From Actinoplanes subtropicus (GTDB lineage Bacteria > Actinomycetota > Actinomycetes > Mycobacteriales > Micromonosporaceae): a DNA stretch of 64,000 bases. The stretch covers positions 14,472 through 78,471 of the forward strand of contig NZ_JOJL01000056.1 in assembly GCF_000721705.1 (NCBI RefSeq), written 5' to 3'. A program made the translations under genes and the position numbers. The number at the start of each line of letters is the position of its first letter. Position 1 is the first letter of the stretch. Positions 51,811 through 60,167 of the stretch are shown one piece after another. The notes under the pieces are model-generated. The model made no database searches, was not told the DNA's origin, and saw nothing but the letters and a program-made list of their open reading frames with translations.

Positions 51811-52209
51811 GTGACTGCTACTGACGGTGATGTCCCGCCGTTGCCCCCGGGCAACGCGGGCCCGTCCGGGCGTCGCCTCTGGTCGGACGTGCTCGGGAAG
51901 TACGAGCTCGAGGAGCACGAAACCGCGCTGCTGCGCGAAATGGTGCGCACCGTTGACTTGCTCGACGAGCTCGCGGCCATCGTCGAGGTCGAGGGCTTGA
52001 TGGTGGTCGACCCGGGCGGCAAGCAGCGCACGCACCCGGCTGTGGTCGAGGCCCGTCAGTTGCGCATCGCCTTCGCGCGCCTCAGTGCCTCGCTGCGCCT
52101 GCCCAGCGGCGACGAGAGCGAGCAGGCAGGCAAGTCGGCACACCTGCGTAGGCCGCAGCGTCGCGGGGCGGCACGGGGCACGTACGGGATCCGCGGGAGT
52201 GTGGCGTGA
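51811..52209 (+). CDS. P27-family-like terminase small subunit
   Basis: A 132-residue protein from GTG 51811 with GGAGGAGG upstream. The pattern YELEEHETALLREMVRTVDLLDELAAIVEVEG followed by HPAVVEARQLRIAFARLSASLRLP is that of phage P27-type small terminases and related HNH-associated proteins. A large terminase subunit should follow but does not. The protein would recognise pac/cos DNA. Confidence 0.6.
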   Translation: MTATDGDVPPLPPGNAGPSGRRLWSDVLGKYELEEHETALLREMVRTVDLLDELAAIVEVEGLMVVDPGGKQRTHPAVVEARQLRIAFARLSASLRLPSGDESEQAGKSAHLRRPQRRGAARGTYGIRGSVA

Positions 52210-52481
52210 GGCGCCGCGAGGTCGTACGGGATTCGGATGCGCCGCCGCCGGAGTTGTTGAAGTTCCGGCCGGCCGACTGGGTCGACCACGACGGGCCGCT
52301 GCCGGCGCCGGACGTGGTGTGCCGTGCCCACGTGCAGCACACGGCCGACGCCCTCCGGGAGTGCCAGCGCGAGTACCGGACCATCCGCGGGCTGCGCAGG
52401 TACCTCGACGCCAAGCGCACGTGGCGGGACGAGCACGGCGGCGTCTGGCCGTCCGCGAACACGGAAGCGAGGCGGCCGTAA
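52206..52481 (+). CDS. Phage hypothetical protein
   Basis: A 91-residue charged protein that overlaps the small terminase gene (GTGA) and ends immediately before the tape-measure start. TADALRECQREYRTIRGLRRYLDAKRTW is a likely helix. In this position intact phages have a chain of structural genes, so a deletion may have joined the two sides here. Confidence 0.4.
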   Translation: MRRREVVRDSDAPPPELLKFRPADWVDHDGPLPAPDVVCRAHVQHTADALRECQREYRTIRGLRRYLDAKRTWRDEHGGVWPSANTEARRP

Positions 52482-55400
52482 GTGGCTTTACGGACAGTCG
52501 GGGTCAAATTAACGGCTGATATATCCCAATTCACGTCCGCCCTGTCCCGGGCGGGTGCGGCGACCAAGGATTTCCAGGGCAAGCTCGACAAGGCAGCCCA
52601 GGGCGGCCACCTCGACAAGGTGGCCGATGCGGCGGGTGTCGCCGGAATCGGCCTGGCGGGCCTCGCCGCCGGCGTGGTCAAGATGCGCATGGACTTCGAC
52701 AAGAGCATGTCGGCGGTCCAGGCGGCGACCCATGCCGGCGCGGCGGACATCGACAAGCTGCGTCAAGCCGCTCTGCAGGCGGGTAAGGACACCAGTTTCT
52801 CCGCGACCCAGGCGGCCGACGGCATCACCGAGCTCGCCAAGGCAGGTGTGTCGACCGCCGATGTACTCGGCGGCGGCCTCAAGGGCGCGCTCAACCTGGC
52901 GGCGGCCGGCCAACTGTCGGTCGGCGAGGCGTCCGAGACGGCTGCCAGCGCGATGACCCAGTTCAAACTCAGCGGCAAGGATGTTCCGCACATCGCCGAC
53001 CTGCTCGCCGCCGGCGCGGGCAAGGCGCAGGGCTCGGTGCATGACATGGGTTACGCCCTGTCGCAGTCCGGCCTGGTCGCGAGCCAGTTTGGGCTGAGCA
53101 TCGAGGACACCACGGGCACGTTGGCAGAGTTCGCCCACGCGGGCCTTATCGGCTCGGATGCGGGAACGTCGCTGAAGACGATGCTGTTGGCCCTGGCGAA
53201 CCCGTCAAAGCAGTCCAAGGCCTTGATGGACGAGCTTGGCATCTCCTTCTACGACGCGACCGGTAAGTTCGTCGGGCTCGGCGGTGTCGCCCAGGTCCTG
53301 CAGACCCGGCTGAAGGGGCTCACCGCCGAGCAGCGGCAGCAGGCCCTGGGCCAGCTGTTCGGCAACGACGCCATCCGGGCCGCGTCGATCCTCTACACCG
53401 ACGGCGCCGCCGGTGTGAAGGAGTGGAAGGACTCGGTCAACGCCGCCGGGTACGCGTCCAGCACTGCAGCGACCATGACCAACAACCTCGCCGGTGACAT
53501 CGAACGCCTGAAAGGCTCGATCGAGACGCTGGCGATCCAGTCTGGCGGAGGCGCGGCGGGCGGGCTGCGCGTGCTCACCAAGGCGACAAACGGGCTCGTC
53601 GACCAGATCAGCCTGTTGCCGTCCGGCGTCACCGGCACGATCACCGTCATGGCTGCTGCTGGCGGCGCGGCGCTGATCCTCGGCGCTGGGTGGGTCAAGC
53701 TGCGCGCGAAGACCGCCGAGGTGCGAGCCGAGCTGGAGGCGATGGGGCCTGCGGGGGTGAAAGCCGCGGCTGGTCTGGGAAAGACCGCAGCGATAGCAGG
53801 CAGAGCGGGTGCGATCTTCGCCGGCCTGGAGATCGCCGGAGCGTCGATCAACTCAGCGTTCGGCACCGACGTCACGGCAAAGACGGACGCCTTCGGGCAG
53901 TCGCTGTCGGACTGGGCGAAGAACGGGACCGAAGCGGGCGAGGCGGCCCGGATCTTCGGCAAGGACTTCGGTCACCTTTCGTACGACTTGGGCACGTTGG
54001 GCAGCGGTTTCTGGGCCAAGTTCGGCAACAGCCTCGCGGGCACCGCCGAGAACATCAGCGGCTTGGGCGGCGTCATGGACGAGTCGCTCGAGCACGCCCG
54101 GCAGCGTCTCAGCCAGGTCGACCAATCCCTGACGGCGATGGTGCAGAACGGCCAGGGCGCGCAGGCGGCGGAGATCTTCAACAAGCTTGCTGCCGAGGGC
54201 AAGAAGGCCGGCATCAGCGTCAACGACCTGAAGAACGGCCTGCCGCAGTACGCGTCGGCGTCGGCCAACGCCGGCACCGCCACGAAGGACACCACCAACA
54301 AACTCGGCGACCTGAATTCGGCGCTGCAGGTCGGCGCCGACGGGCAGGACAAATACAAGACCGCCGCCGCGGCCGCGGCCGGTGCCGCCAGGGGCGAGCG
54401 CGACGCGATCGGCGCTCTGTTCTCCATGCTGAAGGCGGAAACCGACCCGGTCTTCGCCTTGATCGACGCGCAGAAGAAACTCGCGGACGCGCAGAAGGCC
54501 TACACCGGCGCCGTCAAGGCGCACGGCCGGAACAGCGCCGAGGCGAAGGCCGCCGATCTCGATCTTGCGAAGGCCGCGCTCGGCCTGCAGAACTCGGTCG
54601 GCGACCTGAGCAACCAGTTCAACGGCAAGCTCGACCCGGCGTTCGTCAACACGCTCAGGGCGGCCGGCCTCACCAAAACGCAGATCGCCGACGTCGCGAA
54701 GCAGTTCGAGGGCGCCAAGAAGTCGGCCGACAAATACACCGGGAAGTACGAGGGCGTCGTGTCGGCGCCGGGTGCCGTGCAGTCCAAGAAGCAGATCGAT
54801 GACGCGTACAACGCTGCGAACCACTACGCCGGGCCGTATCAGGCGTATCTGTCGGCGCCGGGCGCTGCCAAGGTGCAAACCCAGATCGACAACGCCTGGA
54901 AGAGCCTCAAGGGCTACGACGGCGACTGGGTGGCGAACCTGTCGACGAAGAACTACGGCAAGGTCGCGAACGACCTGCGGCACCTGCTGGCTGCGCAGCA
55001 GGCGCTGAAGGACAGCACCAGCGTCAACGAGGCCAACCGGGAGCTGGGCCACTTCTTCTCCCGTGGCGGACCTGTCATCGGTCCTGGCACGGGCACGTCG
55101 GACTCGATCCCCGCCCGGCTGTCGGCTGGCGAGTTCGTGATCAAGGCGAGTTCAGTCGACAAGCTCGGCGGCGCGCTGCTGGCGTACATGAACCGGTACG
55201 GCGCCCTGCCGGAGCGGTCCGTCGACGCGACTCCGGGCTTCGCCGCCGGTGGCGTTGTGATGCCGTTCCCGACGAACGTGTCCGGGACGAAGATTCCGCA
55301 GCCGGCCTTCTCGGCGCCCGGCGGGGCAGGTGGCCCGGGCTACAAGTGGATGGAGGCGGTCGTCCGCGCCGCGTTCCCGGGCATCGGTATCTACTCGGAC

Positions 55401-55916
55401 TTCCGGCCGGGCGCGATCACGATCACCGGCAACCGGTCGTATCATGCGGTCGGCCGGGCGGTGGACTTCGCGCCGTCGCTGCCGCTCGCCGAGTGGATCA
55501 ACCTGCACTTCATGAAAGCCACGAAAGAGCTCATCACCCCGTGGCAGTCGCTGAACATCCACAACGGGGCCCGGCATACCTACTCGGCGCTCGTCGAGGC
55601 CGAGCATGACTTCGCCCACGGCAACGCCCACGACCACTGGGCGATGAAGAACGGCGGCGTCATCTCGGAGCCGATCTTCGGCGTCGGCGCGTCCGGGCGG
55701 ACGTACAGCTTCGGTGAGAACTACCAGCCAGAGCGGGTCAGCCCGATGTGGCAGACCTCGGCCGGCGGAGGCGGCGGGGTGACCAACATCAACCTGACGG
55801 TGAACGCCCCACTTGGCTCGCACCCGCGCGAGATCGGGGCGCAGGTGGTGCAGTCGATCGGCGACTACCTGCAGGGCGGCGGAGAGCTGCGCGTGAACGG
55901 GCAGAAGGTGCTCTAG
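52482..55916 (+). CDS. Phage tail tape-measure protein with hydrolase-like end
   Basis: 1144 residues. The N-terminal 330 residues are the conserved tape-measure domain (FDKSMSAVQAATHAGAADIDKL, SATQAADGITELAKAGVSTADVLGG, LKGLTAEQRQQALGQLFGNDAIRAASIL). Hydrophobic helices follow at about 380-460, then Ala/Lys-rich helices and Tyr-Gly-Pro repeats. The end has FHSRGGPVIGPGTGTSDSIPA-like FFSRGGPVIGPGTGTSDSIP, and a domain with SYHAVGRAVDFAPSLPLAEWI and HDFAHGNAHDHWAM, resembling peptidase-like ends of actinophage tape-measure proteins (His, Asp, His). It sets tail length and helps DNA enter the cell. It stands without other tail genes. Confidence 0.85.
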   Translation: MALRTVGVKLTADISQFTSALSRAGAATKDFQGKLDKAAQGGHLDKVADAAGVAGIGLAGLAAGVVKMRMDFDKSMSAVQAATHAGAADIDKLRQAALQAGKDTSFSATQAADGITELAKAGVSTADVLGGGLKGALNLAAAGQLSVGEASETAASAMTQFKLSGKDVPHIADLLAAGAGKAQGSVHDMGYALSQSGLVASQFGLSIEDTTGTLAEFAHAGLIGSDAGTSLKTMLLALANPSKQSKALMDELGISFYDATGKFVGLGGVAQVLQTRLKGLTAEQRQQALGQLFGNDAIRAASILYTDGAAGVKEWKDSVNAAGYASSTAATMTNNLAGDIERLKGSIETLAIQSGGGAAGGLRVLTKATNGLVDQISLLPSGVTGTITVMAAAGGAALILGAGWVKLRAKTAEVRAELEAMGPAGVKAAAGLGKTAAIAGRAGAIFAGLEIAGASINSAFGTDVTAKTDAFGQSLSDWAKNGTEAGEAARIFGKDFGHLSYDLGTLGSGFWAKFGNSLAGTAENISGLGGVMDESLEHARQRLSQVDQSLTAMVQNGQGAQAAEIFNKLAAEGKKAGISVNDLKNGLPQYASASANAGTATKDTTNKLGDLNSALQVGADGQDKYKTAAAAAAGAARGERDAIGALFSMLKAETDPVFALIDAQKKLADAQKAYTGAVKAHGRNSAEAKAADLDLAKAALGLQNSVGDLSNQFNGKLDPAFVNTLRAAGLTKTQIADVAKQFEGAKKSADKYTGKYEGVVSAPGAVQSKKQIDDAYNAANHYAGPYQAYLSAPGAAKVQTQIDNAWKSLKGYDGDWVANLSTKNYGKVANDLRHLLAAQQALKDSTSVNEANRELGHFFSRGGPVIGPGTGTSDSIPARLSAGEFVIKASSVDKLGGALLAYMNRYGALPERSVDATPGFAAGGVVMPFPTNVSGTKIPQPAFSAPGGAGGPGYKWMEAVVRAAFPGIGIYSDFRPGAITITGNRSYHAVGRAVDFAPSLPLAEWINLHFMKATKELITPWQSLNIHNGARHTYSALVEAEHDFAHGNAHDHWAMKNGGVISEPIFGVGASGRTYSFGENYQPERVSPMWQTSAGGGGGVTNINLTVNAPLGSHPREIGAQVVQSIGDYLQGGGELRVNGQKVL

Positions 55917-56107
55917 TCCCGCGCGCCCTTCGGCCGGTGCTCGCGGATCCACGCCTCGACATCCTCGGCGTCCCAGATACGCCCGATGGCGAGGTGGGCG
56001 ACGGGATCGGGGAAGGTCTTCAGCCGGACGAGTTGATTGGCCCAGGACCGGCTGACGCCCAGCCGAACGGCGATCTCGTGGCAGCCGAGCACGTCGGGCG
56101 CGCTCAC
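55913..56107 (-). CDS. Small AlpA/excisionase-like helix-turn-helix protein
   Basis: A 64-residue protein from GTG 56107. GCHEIAVRLGVSRSWANQLVRLKTFPDPVA and GRIWDAEDVEAWIREHRP are the hallmarks of AlpA/MerR-type excisionase proteins. It overlaps the upstream gene (GTGA) and converges by four bases on the tape-measure gene. It is a second candidate, besides 50060-50440, for the recombination directionality factor of the serine integrase. Confidence 0.65.
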   Translation of the reverse strand: MSAPDVLGCHEIAVRLGVSRSWANQLVRLKTFPDPVAHLAIGRIWDAEDVEAWIREHRPKGARD

Positions 56108-56817
56108 CGTCGCTGCTCCAGCCGCGCCAAGCACCACGCGCACCCGCGGGTGCTCCAGTCATGCTCGGGCACCTGGTCCATGGCCGCATCGAGCTCGTAC
56201 GGGTCCTCGGCCGTCAGCTCGCACCGGTGCATTGCCACATCGAGACGCCCTACGTAGCCGGTCCCGAGCCGCCACGTCACCGACCACGCCGGACGCCGCT
56301 GCTCCAGCGCCTCGCACTCCTCGAGGACGCCCTCCGGCCAGTCCTGCCGCTCGGCGAGGATGCGCCGGTTGCGGAACGGGACCGGGAGCCGCGCGTACAT
56401 CTGCTCCTGCCGGGCCCACACCCCCGCCTCGAGCTCCGGGAGCGTCTCGGCCACGACCACCGGCGAAGACAGGTCCCAGAATGCGGCCCAGAAGTGCCAC
56501 GCCGGGACCTTTCCGCGCTCGGCGAAGTCGCGCTCACCCGCCGTGGCCTGGCAGACCTGCCAGCCGTTCAGCGGCTGATACGGGTGACAGTTGACGTTCC
56601 GCTCGGTTTCCAGCAGCAGCCGCAGGCCGACGCGACGATCGACCGCGTCCCGCTCCTCGTCGCGCCACTCGCGCGCGGCCGCAACGGCGTCCTTGCGTCG
56701 CTCCTCCGGCGTCGCCGCGGGCTCCGGCGCCATCGTGGGCGGCTCTGCGGGGCGCGGCAGGCGGATACAAAACCCGCGGAAGGTGGACAGAGGGCGGTCG
56801 TGGTCCTCGGCGGTCAT
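56104..56817 (-). CDS. Actinophage hypothetical protein
   Basis: A 237-residue charged protein with an Ala/Glu-rich helix (RRKDAVAAAREWRDEERDAV) and Trp-rich segments (VPAWHFWAAFWDLSS; PAWSVTWRLG). A late CxxC occurs in GCAWCLARL. No catalytic motif. It is operon-linked to the excisionase-like gene. Confidence 0.5.
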   Translation of the reverse strand: MTAEDHDRPLSTFRGFCIRLPRPAEPPTMAPEPAATPEERRKDAVAAAREWRDEERDAVDRRVGLRLLLETERNVNCHPYQPLNGWQVCQATAGERDFAERGKVPAWHFWAAFWDLSSPVVVAETLPELEAGVWARQEQMYARLPVPFRNRRILAERQDWPEGVLEECEALEQRRPAWSVTWRLGTGYVGRLDVAMHRCELTAEDPYELDAAMDQVPEHDWSTRGCAWCLARLEQRR

Positions 56818-56945
56818 GATCGCGCCACCAGTTGCAGCATCGTCGCCCCCTCGCCACGGACCGTTGGCGAGCGACGGGCCACGAGGGTTCGATCACGCAG
56901 CCCGCCGCCGCAAGTTCTGATCGTGGTCGGGGGCTCACTGCGGCA

Positions 56946-56964
56946 GGGGCACAGATTGTGCCCC
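56946..56964 (-). terminator. Hairpin after the repressor gene
   Basis: GGGGCACA and TGTGCCCC form a stem with a three-base loop, 8 bases beyond the stop of the XRE/TPR gene. A terminator role fits. The rest of the 154-base gap is unassigned. Confidence 0.5.
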
Positions 56965-56971
56965 CTTGCCC

Positions 56972-58222
56972 TTACGCGGCCAGAAGGCCGATCTTCACGG
57001 CCAGTTCGGATGCCCGCCGACGCCGGGCCGGAATCTTGGACTCGGCCTCTTCGAGGACGATCTTCTTCGCATAGCCGTTGTACTTGATCGTCTCGGGCGC
57101 GGCCTCGTGCGCCTTCTCCAGGGTGGCCAGCGCGACGTCTGGCTGTCCGTCGAGATGGTAGCCGCGCGCCTCCTCGATGCGGTGCCGGGCGCGGCGCGGG
57201 CGAGACGGGATGGTCACCGCGTCGGCCGACGCCGCCTGCCGTACCGACTCGCCGCCCTGGCGCAGTTCGACAGCGACTGTCACGGCGTGCGCCCCCATGA
57301 TCGCCCGGGAGAACGAGGTGACGGGATGGTAGTAGTCGGCCGGCAGCCGGGCGGCCATCGCGCGGGCGGTCTCCCAGTACCGCCACGCGACGCCGGTTGC
57401 CCCGCGGCGGGCGGCGGTGTATCCGGCCTCGAAGGTGAGCGCCCCCGCGATAGCCAGGACGTCATCCGACGCGCCCTCCAGCAGCAGGGGTTCCAGGAAG
57501 CCGATGGTCGTCAGGTTCACGGCGTCGGCGGCGTCGAAGTGCGCGGGGCCCGCGTCGCGGTGCGCCTGTGCGGCCAGCCATGCCGCTACGCCGATGGCGT
57601 GCGGGTCCTCGGACTCCTGGGCGGCGATCATTCCACGCTCGGCGACCCGCCAGAGCAGGGCGGCGTCGGGCTGGTAGGCCACGAAGAACTGTGCCAGCGA
57701 GTAGACCTCCGCCAGTACGCCCTGGGCGGCCCGGCGCGCGGGGCCGGTGTCGGCCTGGCGGACGGCGACCTGTGCGTCCCGGATCAGGTCGGGCAGCAAC
57801 GCCCCGATCACTTCCCGGTGATTCGGTGCCGAGTGCCGCGCCGACCACGCGCGCGCCAGCCTGGCTCGGATGTGCTCGATCGGTGGCGCTTCGCGCGCGG
57901 TGGCGACCGGGAAGGCGTCCACGGCGGCCTTGACGGCCGCGAGGCGCGGGTGTCCGGGGCCGACGAACAGGTCCACGTGGACCGACTGATCGCCGGTGAG
58001 GTCGGACAGGTCGCGCACTCGCAGCACCTCGGCGATGCGGAGAATCGTTTCCAGCTTCGGTGTCTTCAGGCGGCCATTCTCCACAGCCTTGACCCACGAG
58101 CCGGACTTGCCGACCAGGCCGCCGAGCTGATCCCGGGTAAGCCCCTTGCGGGTGCGGAGGATCTGAAGCCGCTGGCCGAACACCAGGGGGTCGGTGTACG
58201 GATCCGGAACGCTCTCGGCCAT
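56972..58222 (-). CDS. XRE-family regulator with TPR-like domain
   Basis: A 416-residue protein. The N-terminal helix-turn-helix is FGQRLQILRTRKGLTRDQLGGLVGKSGSWVKAVENGRLKTPKLETILRIAEVL. The remaining 330 residues form TPR-like helices (AQGVLAEVYSLAQFFVAYQ; WRYWETARAMAARL; DVALATLEKAHEAAP). Actinomycetes have many such regulators, and in this element it is the probable repressor, transcribed divergently from a small membrane peptide gene. Confidence 0.7.
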   Translation of the reverse strand: MAESVPDPYTDPLVFGQRLQILRTRKGLTRDQLGGLVGKSGSWVKAVENGRLKTPKLETILRIAEVLRVRDLSDLTGDQSVHVDLFVGPGHPRLAAVKAAVDAFPVATAREAPPIEHIRARLARAWSARHSAPNHREVIGALLPDLIRDAQVAVRQADTGPARRAAQGVLAEVYSLAQFFVAYQPDAALLWRVAERGMIAAQESEDPHAIGVAAWLAAQAHRDAGPAHFDAADAVNLTTIGFLEPLLLEGASDDVLAIAGALTFEAGYTAARRGATGVAWRYWETARAMAARLPADYYHPVTSFSRAIMGAHAVTVAVELRQGGESVRQAASADAVTIPSRPRRARHRIEEARGYHLDGQPDVALATLEKAHEAAPETIKYNGYAKKIVLEEAESKIPARRRRASELAVKIGLLAA

Positions 58223-58361
58223 CGGGCTGACTCCCTGGTAGAGGACAGGGCGGCGGCCGGGCCTCTACTCCGACCGCCACGATCGACGGTACCCGCTGCC
58301 GGACGATGTCCTCCGATCGGCTGACGGTGATCTCGTGCGCGCACCTCGTACTGTGCCCGCC

Positions 58362-58463
58362 ATGGGTGCATTGAAGCCGTGGCACATGGTGGTCTGCCTG
58401 GTGTTCGTGCTGGGCGTGGCCGGCATCATCGCCGCGATCGTCAGCCTGGCACGTCGGCGCTAG
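58362..58463 (+). CDS. 33-residue single-span membrane peptide
   Basis: MGALKPWHMVVCLVFVLGVA followed by GIIAAIVSLARRR: a short N-terminus, one transmembrane helix and a basic end. The LKPWH start is strikingly like actinobacterial TatA, but the amphipathic helix of TatA is absent. A strong terminator follows at once. The size, topology and location next to the repressor suggest a phage membrane peptide, such as an exclusion, lysis or Tat-interacting factor. No ribosome site is clear. Confidence 0.4.
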   Translation: MGALKPWHMVVCLVFVLGVAGIIAAIVSLARRR

Positions 58464-58475
58464 AACGCAACGTGG

Positions 58476-58526
58476 AGCGGCCCGGACACCCCCGTTACCT
58501 CAGGGAAAGTCCGGGCCGCTTCTTCT
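58476..58526. terminator. Bidirectional terminator between convergent genes
   Basis: GCGGCCCGGAC pairs with GTCCGGGCCGC across about 22 bases and is followed by TTCTTCT. It separates the small membrane peptide gene from the convergent gene at 58540, so it can serve both. Confidence 0.65.
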
Positions 58527-58539
58527 GTGTTCGCTGGAG

Positions 58540-59157
58540 TTAGGCCCGGCGCCGCCGGCCGGTCTTGAAGTCTCCGAAGAGCCGGGCGCGGCGTAGCTCC
58601 GACGTACGCGGGCGCTGCTCGCGATTCGGCACCTGGGTGCCGAATTCCGAACCTACGTTCGCACCGGATTCCGCAGCCCGCGGCGGAATCGCGGGCCCGG
58701 ACCGCGTGAGCGGCTCACGGGTTTTCGGCTTGAAATCCGTATCGCAGCGACGGATCTCGGCCGGCCGCTCGACCGCCTCAGCGCCGCCGACCGGCAACCC
58801 GTCGCGATCCACAAACTGCGGACGTCGCTGGCGTGGTGAAACGTCCGTGCGCAGCATGCGGGTACGTTCCCCGCCGGCGGCGCCCGGCGTGGCGTACGCG
58901 GCCAGGTCGGGGCCCGTCAGGATGTGCGGCAGGTCCTCCGGCTTCGCGACCACGACCAGGTCGACGAGGCCGCCGATGACCATCCGGACCGCATCAAGAA
59001 ACCGGTCGGGCTCGATCATCGAGACCAAGATCCAGCCGAGACGCTCGATGCTCGCCAGCGCCGCCGCCGTCGCCTTGCCGGGCTCGGACCGCGGGGCGAG
59101 CAGCACGACGCGCGTACCGCGGTCGTAGGCCGGCCGGGGACGCTCTGTGCGGCTCAT
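58540..59157 (-). CDS. Phage hypothetical protein with nucleotide-fold-like start
   Basis: A 205-residue protein. The first 85 residues form an alternating strand/helix pattern (TRVVLLAPRSEPGKATAAALASIERLGWILVSMIEPDRF; LVDLVVVAKPEDLPHIL) resembling resolvase-like or Rossmann folds. The rest is basic and disordered. It overlaps the upstream gene by four bases. Similar proteins occur near actinobacterial integrative elements; role unknown. Confidence 0.45.
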   Translation of the reverse strand: MSRTERPRPAYDRGTRVVLLAPRSEPGKATAAALASIERLGWILVSMIEPDRFLDAVRMVIGGLVDLVVVAKPEDLPHILTGPDLAAYATPGAAGGERTRMLRTDVSPRQRRPQFVDRDGLPVGGAEAVERPAEIRRCDTDFKPKTREPLTRSGPAIPPRAAESGANVGSEFGTQVPNREQRPRTSELRRARLFGDFKTGRRRRA

Positions 59158-59570
59158 CGCGCAGACTCCTGCGCGATCTGCTCGGCGTCCTCGGGCAGCC
59201 CGTGCTCCCGCTGGATGCGCTTAAGCCACTGCTGGTGCTCGGCGGCCATGCGTGCAGCAGCCTCGTCGACGAGCCTCTCCGCCGGGTTCTTCTCGGCCTC
59301 GGCGGCCTTGCGGCGCATCTCCCGTGCGGCCAGCAGGCAGTCCAAGAAGCCCTCGGCGTAACCCTCGCGGAAATCGGCGCTGCGGGCCGGCTGGTGGCCA
59401 GGTTCGGGGAACAGCACGTCGAGGACAGCCGTCACGTCCGTGTCGGTCATCTCGCTGCGCCGCGCCCACGACTGGAGCAGGCGAGCGGCCTGCTCCGGGC
59501 TGTCGACGGTCCAGGCCTGAAGTGCGGCCAGCGCGGCGGCGCGCAGGTCACTGTTCGGTACCTTGTTCAT
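59154..59570 (-). CDS. Phage hypothetical helical protein
   Basis: A 138-residue protein from ATG 59570 (CCAGGAGG upstream). Charged helices (LRAAALAALQAWTVDSPEQAARLLQSWARR; AAREMRRKAAEAEKNPAERL) fill the whole length. It is the rightmost gene of the element, 110 bases from attR. Function unknown. Confidence 0.5.
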   Translation of the reverse strand: MNKVPNSDLRAAALAALQAWTVDSPEQAARLLQSWARRSEMTDTDVTAVLDVLFPEPGHQPARSADFREGYAEGFLDCLLAAREMRRKAAEAEKNPAERLVDEAAARMAAEHQQWLKRIQREHGLPEDAEQIAQESAR

Positions 59571-59670
59571 TGGGTCGCCTCCTGGGGCGATCAAGGGCCC
59601 GGGGCACAGGTGTTGGCGCACCTGCCGGGCCCGCTCTTCACTTGTCGACCGCTACTGACGTGCTATGGCG

Positions 59671-59690
59671 TAGCTGTCACACCACGGCTC
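59671..59690. other. attR of serine-integrase prophage
   Basis: TAGCTGTCA is phage sequence and CACCACGGCTCC is comEC. The shared CA at 59680-59681 is the inferred crossover. The inferred attP core would be GTCACA joined to TGGCAATGTA. Confidence 0.6.
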
Positions 59691-59913
59691 CAGCTACCAG
59701 GCGCCGGAGTTCCTCGACGCGATCGATCCGGCCGTGGCGCTCGTGTCGGTGGGCAAGCACAACGACTACGGCCATCCGAACGCGTCGCTGCTCGCCCGGC
59801 TGGCTCGCGGCGGGGCGCGAGTGCTGCGTACCGATCAATCGGGGGATCTCGCCGCGGTTGCCACCGGCCATGGTCTCGCCGTGGTGGCCCGGGGCTCGCC
59901 GCCGGCGAAGTGA
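59680..59913 (+). pseudogene. comEC: comEC 3' end, right of the prophage
   Basis: The frame reads HHGSSYQAPEFLDAIDPAVA, VSVGKHNDYGHPNASLLARL and ends RGSPPAK then TGA at 59913. This is the end of the ComEC metallo-beta-lactamase domain (HHGS; Asn-Asp-Tyr-Gly-His-Pro). It has no start and continues the left fragment at 43542-43918. It is followed by holA, the usual order in actinobacteria. Confidence 0.8.
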
Positions 59914-60167
59914 GCGGGCGTGGCGAGCGGGCGAGCGAGGCACGCCGACACGCCCGGGTTAGTCCGTTTAGTTGGGATCAGAGGGGGTCGATGACGATGG
60001 CGGCCGTGCGATGGCGTGCGGTAAACATTCAGCCTGATCGAGCGACGTTACGGTGGCATTCGCATGGCCGGACGCCGATATGTCGGCTTTCGCATTCGGT
60101 GATCGGCGATCTGCGCGTAGGAGTGAGGCTCGCGGAAACGTCGGACCCCCGTGCAACGATATTGGGC

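Larger units (their letters stand above)
43919..59681. mobile_element. 15.8-kb prophage-like element in comEC
   Basis: The ends are defined by the two halves of comEC. The element carries a serine integrase at the left end, Toprim and primase-helicase genes, small early genes, a P27-like small terminase, a tape-measure protein, an XRE repressor and small genes at the right. Capsid, portal, protease, large terminase, baseplate and lysis genes are absent. It is either a deletion derivative or a phage satellite-like element. Confidence 0.75.

Noticed and set aside
58362..58463. A true TatA subunit
   Set aside because: The start resembles TatA but the required amphipathic helix and acidic/basic tail are missing.
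59202..60167. Long plus-strand open frame continuing into holA
   Set aside because: It crosses phage genes on the other strand, attR and comEC in another frame; holA sequence starts only at GTG 60168.
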